A DNA stretch of 64,000 nucleotides from Plazaster borealis (taxonomy: Eukaryota; Echinodermata; Asteroidea; Forcipulatida; Labidiasteridae), in contig JAJGQC010000707.1 in assembly GCA_021014325.1 (NCBI GenBank), forward strand, positions 1-64,000. Reading direction: 5' to 3'. Of the stretch, positions 51,501 through 64,000 are shown piece by piece. The stretch's first letter is position 1. Every line of letters begins with the position of its first letter. Under the pieces are notes generated by a model. That model had not been told where the DNA came from. It ran no database searches and saw only the letters and a list, made by a program, of their open reading frames with translations. The translations under genes were made by a program, and so were the position numbers.

Positions 51501-54500
51501 AAATTTGACCATGCCGGCATGGGGAATTTTTATGATTTTGGACCCAAAATTCAAACTCCTAAAACTCTCAAAATATCTCAAACTATGGCTTATTTACTGA
51601 GTCCGCACTGACAAAATGTCTTCAGCAGTCCGTTCTGTATCATTTGAAACCATAAAATCAACAAAAAAAAATTGACCAAAATCTGAAAATTTGACCATGC
51701 CGGCATGGGGAATTTTTATGATTTTGGACCCAAAATTCAAACTCCTAAAACTCTCAAAATATCTCAAACTATGGCTTATTTACTGAGTCCGCACTGACAA
51801 AATGTCTTCAACAGTCCGTTCTGTATCATTTGAAACCATAAAATCAAAAAAAAAAATTTGACCAAAATCTGAAAATTTGACCATGCCGGCATGGGGAATT
51901 TTTATGATTTTGGACCCAAAATTCAAACTCCTAAAACTCTCAAAATATCTCAAACTATGGCTTATTTACTGAGTCCGCACTGACAAAATGTCTTCAGCAG
52001 TCCGTTCTGTATCATTTGAAACCATAAAATAAAAAAATAAAAAATTTGACCAAAATCTGAAAATTTGACCATGCCGGCATGGGGAATTTTTATGATTTTG
52101 GACCCAAAATTCAAACTCCTAAAACTCTCAAAATATCTCAAACTATGGCTTATTTACTGAGTCCGCACTGACAAAATGTCTTCAACAGTCCGTTCTGTAT
52201 CATTTGAAACCATAAAATCAAAAAAAATAATTTGACCAAAATCTGGAAATTTTGACCATGCCGGCATGGGGAATTTTTATGATTTTGGACCCAAAATTCA
52301 AACTCCTAAAACTCTCAAAATATCTCAAACTATGGCTTATTTACTGAGTCCGCACTGACAAAATGTCTTCAACAGTCCGTTCTGTATGATTTGAAACCAT
52401 TAAATGCATAAACAATTTTTGACCAAAATCTGAAAATTTGACCATGCCGGCATGGGGAATTTTTATGATTTTGGACCCAAAATTCAAACTCCTAAAACTC
52501 TCAAAATATCTCAAACTATGGCTTATTTACTGAGTCCGCACTGACAAAATGTCTTCAGCAGTCCGTTCTGTATCATTTGAAACCATAAAATCCAAAAAAA
52601 AAAATTTGACCAAAATCTGAAAATTTGACCATGCCGGCATGGGGAATTTTTATGATTTTGGACCCAAAATTCAAACTCCTAAAACTCTCAAAATATCTCA
52701 AACTATGGCTTATTTACTGAGTCCGCACTGACAAAATGTCTTCAACAGTCCGTTCTGTATCATTTGAAACCATAAAATCAAAAAAAAAAATTTGACCAAA
52801 ATCTGAAAATTTGACCATGCCGGCATGGGGAATTTTTATGATTTTGGACCCAAAATTCAAACTCCTAAAACTCTCAAAATATCTCAAACTATGGCTTATT
52901 TACTGAGTCCGCACTGACAAAATGTCTTCAACAGTCCGTTCTGTATCATTTGAAACCATAAAATCAAAAAAAAAAATTTGACCAAAATCTGAAAATTTGA
53001 CCATGCCGGCATGGGGAATTTTTATGATTTTGGACCCAAAATTCAAACTCCTAAAACTCTCAAAATATCTCAAACTATGGCTTATTTACTGAGTCCGCAC
53101 TGACAAAATGTCTTCAGCAGTCCGTTCTGTATCATTTGAAACCATAAAATCAAAAAAAAAACTTTGACCAAGATCTGAAAATTTGACCATGCCGGCATGG
53201 GGAATTTTTATGATTTTGGACCCAAAATTCAAACTCCTAAAACTCTCAAAATATCTCAAACTATGGCTTATTTACTGAGTCCGCACTGACAAAATGTCTT
53301 CAACAGTCCGTTCTGTATCATTTGAAACCATAAAATCAAAAAAAAATTTGACCAAAATCTGAAAATTTGACCATGCCGGCATGGGGAATTTTTATGATTT
53401 TGGACCCAAAATTCAAACTCCTAAAACTCTCAAAATATCTCAAACTATGGCTTATTTACTGAGTCCGCACTGACAAAATGTCTTCAACAGTCCGTTCTGT
53501 ATCATTTGAAACCATAAAATCAAAAAAAAAAATTTGACCAAAATCTGAAAATTTGACCATGCCGGCATGGGGAATTTTTATGATTTTGGACCCAAAATTC
53601 AAACTCCTAAAACTCTCAAAATATCTCAAACTATGGCTTATTTACTGAGTCCGCACTGACAAAATGTCTTCAACAGTCCGTTCTGTATCATTTGAAACCA
53701 TAAAATCAAAAAAAAATTTGACCAAAATCTGAAAATTTGACCATGCCGGCATGGGGAATTTTTATGATTTTGGACCTAAAATTCAAACTCCTAAAACTCT
53801 CAAAATATCTCAAACTATGGCTTATTTACTGAGTCCGCACTGACAAAATGTCTTCAGCAGTCCGTCCTGTATGATTTGAAACAAAAAAAAACAACAACAA
53901 AAATTTGACCCAAATCTGAAAATTTGACCATGCCGGCATGGGGAATTTTTATGATTTTGGACCCAAAATTCAAACTCCTAAAACTCTCAAAATATCTCAA
54001 ACTATGGCTTATTTACTGAGTCCGCACTGACAAAATGTCTTCAACAGTCCGTTCTGTATGTTTTGTTTCCATAAAATCATCACTCTAAAAATTGAACAAA
54101 CTCTGAAAATTTGACCATGCCGGCATGGGGAATTTTTATGATTTTGGACCCAAAATTCAAACTCCTAAAACTCTCAAAATATCTCAAACTATGGCTTATT
54201 TACTGAGTCCGCACTGACAAAATGTCTTCAACAGTCCGTTCTGTATCATTTGAAACCATAAAATCAAAAAAAAAATTTGACCAAAATCTGAAAATTTGAC
54301 CATGCCGGCATGGGGAATTTTTATGATTTTGGACCCAAAATTCAAACTCCTAAAACTCTCAAAATATCTCAAACTATGGCTTATTTACTGAGTCCGCACT
54401 GACAAAATGTCTTCAACAGTCCGTTCTGTATCATTTAAAACCATAAAATCAAAACAAAAAAATTTGACCAAAATCTGAAAATTTGACCATGCCGGCATGG

Positions 54501-57500
54501 GGAATTTTTATGATTTTGGACCCAAAATTCAAACTCCTAAAACTCTCAAAATATCTCAAACTATGGCTTATTTACTGAGTCCGCACTGACAAAATGTCTT
54601 CAACAGTCTGTTCTGTATCATTTTGAAACATAAAATCAAAAAAAAAAATTTGACCAAAATCTGAAAATTTGACCATGCCGGCATGGGGAATTTTTATGAT
54701 TTTGGACCCAAAATTCAAACTCCTAAAACTCTCAAAATATCTCAAACTATGGCTTATTTACTGAGTCCGCACTGACAAAATGTCTTCAGCAGTCCGTTCT
54801 GTATGATTCAAAGCCATAAAATAAAACAAAAAAAATTTGACCAAAATCTGAAAATTTGACCATGCCGGCATGGGGAATTTTTATGATTTTGGACCCAAAA
54901 TTCAAACTCCTAAAACTCTCAAAATATCTCAAACTATGGCTTATTTACTGAGTCCGCACTGACAAAATGTCTTCAACAGTCCGTTCTGTATCATTTTAAA
55001 ACATAAAATCAAAAAAAAAAATTTGACCAAAATCTGAAAATTTGACCATGCCGGCATGGGGAATTTTTATGATTTTGGACCCAAAATTCAAACTCCTAAA
55101 ACTCTCAAAATATCTCAAACTATGGCTTATTTACTGAGTCCGCACTGACAAAATGTCTTCAGCAGTCCGTTCTGTATCATTTGAAACCATAAAATCCAAA
55201 AAAAAAATTTGACCAAAATCTGAAAATTTGACCATGCCGGCATGGGGAATTTTTATGATTTTGGACCCAAAATTCAAACTCCTAAAACTCTCAAAATATC
55301 TGAAACTATGGCTTATTTACTGAGTCCGCACTGACAAAATGTCTTCAGCAGTCTCTTCTGTATCATTTGAAACCATAAAATCAAAAGAAAAAAATTTGAC
55401 CAAAATCTGAAAATTTGACCATGCCGGCATGGGAAATTTTTATGATTTTGGACCCAAACTTCAAACTCCTAAAACTCTCAAAATATCTCAAACTATGGCT
55501 TATTTACTGAGTCCGCACTGACAAAATGTCTTCAACAGTCCGTTCTGTATCATTTGAAACCATAAAATAAAAAAACCCCAAAAATTTACCAAAATCTGAA
55601 AATTTGACCATGCCGGCATGGGGAATTTTTATGATTTTGGACCCAAAATTCAAACTCCTAAAACTCTCAAAATATCTCAAACTATGGCTTATTTACTGAG
55701 TCCGCACTGACAAAATGTCTTCAGCAGTCCGTTCTGTATCATTTGAAACCATAAAATCAAAAAAAAAAATTTGACCAAAATCTGAAAATTTGACCATGCC
55801 GGCATGGGGAATTTTTATGATTTTGGACCCAAAATTCAAACTCCTAAAACTCTCAAAATATCTCAAACTATGGCTTATTTACTGAGTCCGCACTGACAAA
55901 ATGTCTTCAACAGTCCGTTCTGTATCATTTGAAACCATAAAATCAAAAAAAAATTTGACCAAAATCTGAAAATTTGACCATGCCGGCATGGGGAATTTTT
56001 ATGATTTTGGACCCAAAATTCAAACTCCTAAAACTCTCAAAATATCTCAAACTATGGCTTATTTACTGAGTCCGCACTGACAAAATGTCTTCAACAGTCC
56101 GTTCTGTATCATTTGAAACCATAAAATCAAAAAAAAAATTGACCAAAATCTGAAAATTTGACCATGCCGGCATGGGGAATTTTTATGATTTTGGACCCAA
56201 AATTCAAACTCCTAAAACTCTCAAAATATCTCAAACTATGGCTTATTTACTGAGTCCGCACTGACAAAATGTCTTCAACAGTCCGTTCTGTATCATTTGA
56301 AACCATAAAATCAAAAAAAAATTTGACCAAAATCTGAAAATTTGACCATGCCGGCATGGGGAATTTTTATGATTTTGGACCCAAAATTCAAACTCCTAAA
56401 ACTCTCAAAATATCTCAAACTATGGCTTATTTACTGAGTCCGCACTGACAAAATGTCTTCAACAGTCCGTTCTGTATCATTTGAAACCATAAAATCAAAA
56501 AAAAAAATTTGACCAAAATCTGAAAATTTGACCATGCCGGCATGGGGAATTTTTATGATTTTGGACCCAAAATTCAAACTCCTAAAACTCTCAAAATATC
56601 TCAAACTATGGCTTATTTACTGAGTCCGCCCTGACAAAATGTCTTCAAAAGTCCGTTCTGTAGCATTTGAAACCATTAAATCGAAAAAAAATTTGACCAA
56701 AATCTGAAAATTTGACCATGCCGGCATGGGGAATTTTTATGATTTTGGACCCAAAATTCAAACTCCTAAAACTCTCAAAATATCTCAAACTATGGCTTAT
56801 TTACTGAGTCCGCACTGACAAAATGTCTTCAGCAGTCCGTTCTGTATCATTTGAAACAATAAAATCAAAAAAATAATATTTGACCAAAATCTGAAAATTT
56901 GACCATGCCGGCATGGGGAATTTTTATGATTTTGGACCCAAAATTCAAACTCCTAAAACTCTCAAAATATCTCAAACTATGGCTTATTTACTGAGTCCGC
57001 ACTGACAAAATGTCTTCAACAGTCCGTTCTGTATCATTTTAAACAATAAAATCAAAAAAAAAATTGACCAAAATCTGAAAATTTGACCATGCCGGCATGG
57101 GGAATTTTTATGATTTTGGACCCAAAATTCAAACTCCTAAAACTCTCAAAATATCTCAAACTATGGCTTATTTACTGAGTCCGCACTGACAAAATGTCTT
57201 CAGCAGTCCGTTCTGTATCATTTGAAACCATAAAATCAAAAAAAGAAATTTGACCAAAATCTGAAAATTTGACCATGCCGGCATGGGGAATTTTTATGAT
57301 TTTGGACCCAAAATTCAAACTCCTAAAACTCTCAAAATATCTCAAACTATGGCTTATTTACTGAGTCCGCACTGACAAAATGTCTTCAACAGTCCGTTCT
57401 GTATCATTTGAAACCATAAAATCAAAAAAAAAAATTTGACCAAAATCTGAAAATTTGACCATGCCGGCATGGGGAATTTTTATGATTTTGGACCCAAAAT

Positions 57501-60500
57501 TCAAACTCCTAAAACTCTCAAAATATCTCAAACTATGGCTTATTTACTGAGTCCGCACTGACAAAATGTCTTCAGCAGTCCGTTCTGTATCATTTGAAAC
57601 CATAAAATCAACAAAAAAAATTTGAGCAAAATCTGAAAATTTGACCATGCCGGCATGGGAAATTTTTATGATTTTGGACCCAAAATTCAAACTCCTAAAA
57701 CTCTCAAAATATCTCAAACTATGGCTTATTTACTGAGTCCGCACTGACAAAATGTCTTCAACAGTCCGTTCTGTATCATTTGAAACCATAAAATCAAAAC
57801 AAAAAATTTGACCAAAATCTGAAAATTTGACCATGCCGGCATGGGGCATTTTTATGATTTTGGACCCAAAATTCAAACTCCTAAAACTCTCAAAATATCT
57901 CAAACTATGGCTTATTTACTGAGTCCGCACTGACAAAATGTCTTCAACAGTCCGTTCTGTATCATTTGAAACCATAAAATCAAAACAAAAAAATTTGACC
58001 AAAATCTGAAAATTTGACCATGCCGGCATGGGGAATTTTTATGATTTTGGACCCAAAATTCAAACTCCTAAAACTCTCAAAATATCTCAAACTATGGCTT
58101 ATTTACTGAGTCCGCACTGACAAAATGTCTTCAACAGTCCGTTCTGTATCATTTGAAACCATAAAATCAAAAAAAAATTTGACCAAAATCTGAAAATTTG
58201 ACCATGCCGGCATGGGGAATTTTTATGATTTTGGACCCAAAATTCAAACTCCTAAAACTCTCAAAATATCTCAAACTATGGCTTATTTACTGAGTCCGCA
58301 CTGACAAAATGTCTTCAGCAGTCCGTTCTGTATCATTTGAAACCATAAAATCAAGAAAAAAAATTTGACCAAAATCTGAAAATTTGACCATGCCGGCATG
58401 GGGAATTTTTATGATTTTGGACCCAAAATTCAAACTCCTAAAACTCTCAAAATATCTCAAACTATGGCTTATTTACTGAGTCCGCACTGACAAAATGTCT
58501 TCAACAGTCCGTTCTGTATCATTTGAAACCATAAAATCAAGAAAAAAATTTGACCAAAATCTGAAAATTTGACCATGCCGGCATGGGGAATTTTTATGAT
58601 TTTGGACCCAAAATTCAAACTCCTAAAACTCTCAAAATATCTCAAACTATGGCTTATTTACTGAGTCCGCACTGACAAAATGTCTTCAACAGTCCGTTCT
58701 GTATCATTTGAAACCATAAAATCAAAAAAAAAAAATTTGACCAAAATCTGAAAATTTGACCATGCCGGCATGGGAATTTTTATGATTTTGGACCCAAAAT
58801 TCAAACTCCTAAAACTCTCAAAATATCTCAAACTATGGCTTATTTACTGAGTCCGCACTGACAAAATGTCTTCAACAGTCCGTTCTGTATCATTTGAAAC
58901 CATAAAATCAAGAAAAAAAAATTCGACCAAAATCTGAAAATTTGACCATGCCGGCATGGGAAATTTTTATGATTTTGGACCCAAAATTCAAACTCCTAAA
59001 ACTCTCAAAATATCTCAAACTATGGCTTATTTACTGAGTCCGCACTGACAAAATGTCTTCAACAGTCCGTTCTGTATCATTTGAAACCATAAAATCAAAA
59101 AAAAAAAATTGACCAAAATCTGAAAATTTGACCATGCCGGCATGGGGAATTTTTATGATTTTGGACCCAAACTTCAAACTCCTAAAACTCTCAAAATATC
59201 TCAAACTATGGCTTATTTACTGAGTCCGCACTGACAAAATGTCTTCAGCAGTCCGTTCTGTATCATTTGAAACCATAAAATCAAAAAAAAAATTGACCAA
59301 AATCTGAAAATTTGACCATGCCGGCATGGGGAATTTTTATGATTTTGGACCCAAACTTCAAACTCCTAAAACTCTCAAAATATCTCAAACTATGGCTTAT
59401 TTACTGAGTCCGCACTGACAAAATGTCTTCAGCAGTCCGTTCTGTATCATTTGAAACCATAAAATCAAGAAAAAAAAATTTGACCAAAATCTGAAAATTT
59501 GACCATGCCGGCATGGGGAATTTTTATGATTTTGGACCCAAAATTCAAACTCCTAAAACTCTCAAAATATCTCAAACTATGGCTTATTTACTGAGTCCGC
59601 ACTGACAAAATGTCTTCAACAGTCCGTTCTGTATCATTTGAAACCATAAAATCAAAAAAAAAAATTTGACCAAAATCTGAAAATTTGACCATGCCGGCAT
59701 GGGGAATTTTTATGATTTTGGACCCAAAATTCAAACTCCTAAAACTCTCAAAATATCTTAAACTATGGCTTATTTACTGAGTCCGCACTGACAAAATGTC
59801 TTCAACAGTCCGTTCTGTATCATTTGAAACCATAAAATCAAAAAAAAAAATTTGACCAAAATCTGAAAATTTGACCATGCCGGCATGGGGAATTTTTATG
59901 ATTTTGGACCCAAAATTCAAACTCCTAAAACTCTCAAAATATCTCAAACTATGGCTTATTTACTGAGTCCGCACTGACAAAATGTCTTCAGCAGTCCGTT
60001 CGGTATCATTCAAAACCATAAAATCCAAAAAAAAAATTTGACCAAAATCTGAAAATTAGACCAAGCAGGCATGGGGAAAATTTGTATGATTTTGGACCCA
60101 AACTTCAAACTCCTAAAACTCTCTAAATATCTCCAACTATGGCTTATTTACTGAGTCCGCACTGACAAAATGTCTTCAGCAGTCTGTTCTGTATCATTTG
60201 AAACCATAAAATCAAAAAAAAAAAATTTGACCAAAATCTGAAAATTTGACCATGCCGGCATGGGGAATTTTTATGATTTTGGACCCAAAATTCAAACTCC
60301 TAAAACTCTCAAAATATCTTAAACTATGGCTTATTTACTGAGTCCGCACTGACAAAATGTCTTCAACAGTCCGTTCTGTATCATTTTAAAACATAAAATC
60401 AAAAAAAAAAATTTGACCAAAATCTGAAAATTTGACCATGCCGGCATGGGGAATTTTTATGATTTTGGACCTAAAATTCAAACTGCTAAAACTCTCAAAA

Positions 60501-60797
60501 TATCTCAAACTATGGCTTATTTACTGAGTCCGCACTGACAAAATGTCTTCAACAGTCCGTTCTGTATCATTTGAAACCATAAAATCAACAAAAAAAAATT
60601 GACCAAAATCTGAAAATTTGACCATGCCGGCATGGGGAATTTTTATGATTTTGGACCCAAAATTCAAACTCCTAAAACTCTCAAAATATCTTAAACTATG
60701 GCTTATTTACTGAGTCCGCACTGACAAAATGTCTTCAACAGTCCGTTCTGTATCATTTTAAAACATAAAATCAAAAAAAAAAATTTGACCAAAATGT
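42570..60797 (+). repeat. ~186-bp satellite array, about 98 copies
   Basis: Unit length varies from 184 to 188 bp, almost entirely through the A-run after ATAAAATC. Each unit holds GACCATGCCGGCATGGGGAA, then GATTTTGGACCCAAAATTC, CTATGGCTTATTTACTGAG, CGCACTGACAAAATGTCTTC and CTGTATCATTTGAAACCAT. The palindrome CCATGCCGGCATGG recurs in nearly every unit. The first five or six units (42570-43700) are diverged and the interior is highly uniform. A second difference, TTCAGCAGTCC against TTCAACAGTCC, defines two subtypes. No gene is visible inside. Confidence 0.97.
49770..52190 (+). repeat. Dimeric higher-order repeat within the satellite
   Basis: Fourteen successive units alternate strictly between the CAGCAGTCC and CAACAGTCC subtypes (49771, 49960, 50142, 50327, 50510 and on to 52183), so the repeating block is about 370 bp. 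The alternation breaks at about 52370, where two CAACAG units follow each other. Confidence 0.85.
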
Positions 60798-62392
60798 TAG
60801 CCTTGATCAAGGCAGTCGCATTTTTCACTCCAAAAAAGACGCCGTAAACACACCCGTATGTGTGTGCGTAAGGTGTGTATCGCATCGCACGACCCACCCG
60901 TATACACTGTGTGTGTATCACGTCGTACGACGCCCGTACACACACTGTGCGCAGGTCATCCGCACTCGTACCCCTCTCCGCATGCGGAGGCCGTCAGGCC
61001 GACAGCCTTGACGGGTCTGTAACTTCCGGGTTTAATGTGTTTCTTGATATTTTCGTCCAATATTGGACGAAAATGGGGGGGCTCTCGGATATGCTAGTAT
61101 GCATCTCATGAATATTTAAATCTTTCGTCAGACCTATTGCAGACAACACAGGATGGGAAGCAAATGAATTATTCATTTTGACGTCCAATCACGAGCTTCT
61201 CTCACTATGACCTTTGTACCATATCAATATCATGCTTGCTGTATGTGATGCGATGTGAGTAGTTACCGACTTAATGGCGTTTGTGTGTAGCATTGTCTCA
61301 GCCATTTTTGACCGGTAATCTGCGAGGCTGGTCAGTCAGCTCACAAGTGCTGAACCCGGGCGCGGCCCTGGAGCTTTTGCGCTGCACTCAAGTTCCCTCA
61401 TTGGACTACCCTGATCACTCGCCATTCTTTTGGTTATTAATTCTGGAGTTGATGTAGTTTCTGCATCTGTCTTTTCCTGACATGTCCTCTCGAAGTCCGA
61501 CTCTGTGCAGCCACACCGTCTTCATACTTTTGAATTGTTCTCAGACAGGGTCTTATAAGAATTTACTGCCAAACAAAAATTGACAGGATACAGCCACACA
61601 TGATACATGTGAAATAGATTTTTAGCTACCCTATTCTAGTGAATGTACTTGGGAAATTTGGTTAGGCAGCTCTTTTTTAGTGGGGGCGGCCAAAATAATA
61701 TAGAAAGTGCAATGAGCTATATGCCCATGATGAAACAATCAATAGTGGTAGTTTATTGAGGTCTTTGTTTTGTATATTCTACCTCCAATGAATGCACCAA
61801 CAATGATTAAATCACTGTTTAATGATGCAAGATGGAGACAGTAGATGGTCAATCGGGCCTTACGTCACTACGAAAAATACATCAGAAAGCGTCTTCCTAC
61901 TGGAAAATGGTGTATGTAATGTATGTAACAAATCGATCCACGCAACCTCATTTGTTTAATTCCATGCCCTCATTGTCTCGCTCAGCTGAGGAGAATACGC
62001 AACATTTTCAGATAGATATTATTATAACAAAGTATTCCCAAATTCAAACCGGCGCGCCAGTGTAGCCACATCTGGATTCTGCATGCATATTCATAAGAAT
62101 GAGTAAACAAGACTTCCGCCACTGACCAATTGGGTCTCGCCTTTCGCGCGCATTACAGTAATGAGTCATCGGCGGGGAGACAGAAACGTCAAGGCGTTGA
62201 TCGGTGAGTGGCGCATACAGCTCACACGAGCACGCGCGCACCGTATACTGCACACACAGACACCATGCACACAGCTCGGGCGGGTTGGTAGCTCGGGTTG
62301 GTAGCTCGGGTGTGTAGCGCGGCGCAAATAAAATAAAAATGAAAACAATAAAATAAAATTGAGAAAAAACTCCAACGCCTTGATCAAGGCTA
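60798..62392. mobile_element. 1,595-bp DNA transposon inserted in the satellite
   Basis: CCAAAATGT occurs at 60789-60797 and 62393-62401, a 9-bp target duplication within a satellite unit (consensus CCAAAATCT). Both ends carry a perfect 16-bp inverted repeat TAGCCTTGATCAAGGC; its last 14 bases are themselves a palindrome. The interior is less AT-rich than the satellite, with CpG- and GTGTGT-rich parts (60840-60990, 62220-62330). No frame longer than about 146 codons and no transposase domain, so it is non-autonomous. A 9-bp duplication suits Mutator-like transposases; the family is not certain. Confidence 0.88.
61049..61074. repeat. Perfect 26-bp palindrome in the inserted transposon
   Basis: The half-site ATTTTCGTCCAAT is followed directly by its reverse complement. 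Could be a protein-binding dyad or a hairpin. Confidence 0.85.
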
Positions 62393-64000
62393 CCAAAATG
62401 TGAAAATTTGACCATGCCGGCATGGGGAATTTTTATGATTTTGGACCTAAAATTCAAACTGCTAAAACTCTCAAAATATCTCAAACTATGGCTTATTTAC
62501 TGAGTCCGCACTGACAAAATGTCTTCAGCAGTCCGTTCTGTATGATTCAAAACCATAAAATCAAAAAAAAAAATTTGACCAAAATCTGAAAATTTGACCA
62601 TGCCAGCATGGGGAATTTTTATGATTTTGGACCCAAAATTCAAACTCCTAAAACTCTCAAAATATCTCAAACTATGGCTTATTTACTGAGTCCGCACTGA
62701 CAAAATGTCTTCAACAGTCCTTGCTGTATCAGTTGAAACCATAAAATCAAGAAAAAAAAATTCGACCAAAATCTGAAAATTTGACCATGCCGGCATGGGG
62801 AATTTTTATGATTTTGGACCCAAAATTCAAACTCCTAAAACTCTCAAAATATCTCAAACTATGGCTTATTTACTGAGTCCGCAGTGACAAAATGTCTTCA
62901 ACAGTCCTTGCTGTATCATGTGAAACCATAAAATCAAAAAAAAAAATTCAACCAAAATCTGAAAATTTGACCATGCCGGCATGGGGAATTTTTATGATTT
63001 TGGACCCAAAATTCAAACTCCTAAAACTCTCAAAATATCTCAAGCTATGGCTTATTTACTGAGTCCGCACTGACAAAATGTCTTCAACAGTCCGTTCTGT
63101 ATCATTTGAAACCATAAAATCAAAAAAAAAAATCAACCAAAATCTGAAAAATTTGACCATGCTGGCATGGGGTATTTTTATGATTTTGGACCCAAAATTC
63201 AAACTCCTAAAACTCTCAAAATATCTCAAACTATGGCTTATTTACGGAGTCCATACTGACAAAATGTCTTCAACAGTCCGTTCTGTATCATTTGAAACCA
63301 TAAAATCAAAAAATAAAAATTGACCAAAATCTGAAAATTTGACCATGCCGGCATGGGGAATTTTTATGATTTTGGACCCAAAATTCAAACTCCTAAAACT
63401 CTCTAGATATCTCCAACTATGGCTTATTCACTGAGTCCGCACTGACAAAATGTATTCAGCAGTCTGTTCTGTATCATTTGAAACCATAAAATCAAAAAAA
63501 AAAAAATTTGACCAAAATCTGAAAATTTGACCATGCCGGCATGGGGAATTTTTATGATTTTGGACCCAAAATTCAAACTCCTAAAACTCTCAAAATATCT
63601 CAAACTATGGCTTATTTACTGAGTCCGCACTGACAAAATGTCTTCAGCAGTCCATTCTGTATCATTTGAAACCAAAAAATCAACAAAAAAAAAATTGACC
63701 AAAATCTGAAAATTTGACCATGCCGGCATGGGAAATTTTTATGATTTTGGACCCAAACTTCAAACTCCTAAAACTCTCAAAATATCTCAAACTATGGCTT
63801 ATTTACTGAGTCCGCACTGACAAAATGTCTTCAACAGTCCGTTCTGTATCATTTGAAACCATAAAATCAAAAAATAAAAATTGACCAAAATCTGAAAATT
63901 TGACCATGCCGGCATGGGGAATTTTTATGATTTTGGACCCAAAATTCAAACTCCTAAAACTCTCTAGATATCTCCAACTATGGCTTATTCACTGAGTCCG
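62393..64000 (+). repeat. ~186-bp satellite array, continued, about 8.6 copies
   Basis: The array resumes in the same phase after the transposon and runs off the window. These units carry more private changes (CCAGCATGG, CAGTGACAAAATG, CTAGATATCTCC) than the interior. The last two contain TCTCTAGATATCTCCAAC, also seen in the diverged left edge, so the right end may also approach an array border. Confidence 0.95.

Noticed and set aside
60703..62484. Frames of 64 to 146 codons in and around the inserted transposon
   Set aside because: No domain is recognisable, some run into the satellite, and frames on both strands overlap.
63078..63323. 81-codon frame in the satellite
   Set aside because: It spans satellite units and is open only because of local indels.

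Overview
This is animal genomic DNA: intron-split genes with GT-AG junctions, tRNA-derived SINEs, non-LTR retrotransposon fragments, many short inverted-repeat DNA transposons (MITEs) and long satellite arrays. The gene content (DPH5, SLC30A7, a USP19-like deubiquitinase) fits a deuterostome. From memory, several of the dispersed repeats resemble ones common in sea stars, so an asteroid echinoderm is my best guess at moderate confidence. No bacterial genes, CRISPR array or phage genes are present.

Layout. 0.16-1.8 kb: a foldback-type DNA transposon whose two ends are inverted arrays of a 16-bp repeat, bounded by an 8-bp target duplication. 2-5 kb: an element built from ~185-bp units; an inverted relative lies at 19.65-21.0 kb. 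6 kb: a SINE carrying about 21 copies of the telomere-like TTAGGGG. 6.6-13.7 kb: two pieces of a jockey-like retroelement and duplicated flanks on either side of a ~4.6 kb array of a 14-bp minisatellite. 13.7-16 kb: MITEs. 16.07-17.95 kb (minus): four USP19-like exons. 21.1-25.7 kb (plus): six DPH5 exons. 25.7-35 kb: repeats and unrecognised AT-rich sequence. 35.2-41.5 kb (minus): seven SLC30A7 exons. 42.57 kb to the end: about 107 copies of a ~186-bp satellite, interrupted once by a 1,595-bp transposon with perfect 16-bp inverted repeats and a 9-bp target duplication.

The genes. DPH5 makes the diphthamide modification of elongation factor 2. SLC30A7 (ZnT7) moves zinc into the Golgi. They lie tail to tail, as I recall they do on human chromosome 1p21, so this looks like conserved microsynteny. 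All three genes carry lesions. DPH5 has a one-base deficit at the exon 2/3 junction and a last visible exon that runs into a SINE. SLC30A7 has an in-frame TGA and an exon with a deletion and no acceptor. The USP19-like locus lacks two internal exons. This is either a decaying block or a mixture of real genes and sequence errors; the sequence alone cannot settle it.

I found no new multi-gene system. The most interesting material is the architecture of the mobile elements and the satellite, including a stretch where two satellite subtypes alternate strictly for 14 units (a dimeric higher-order repeat).
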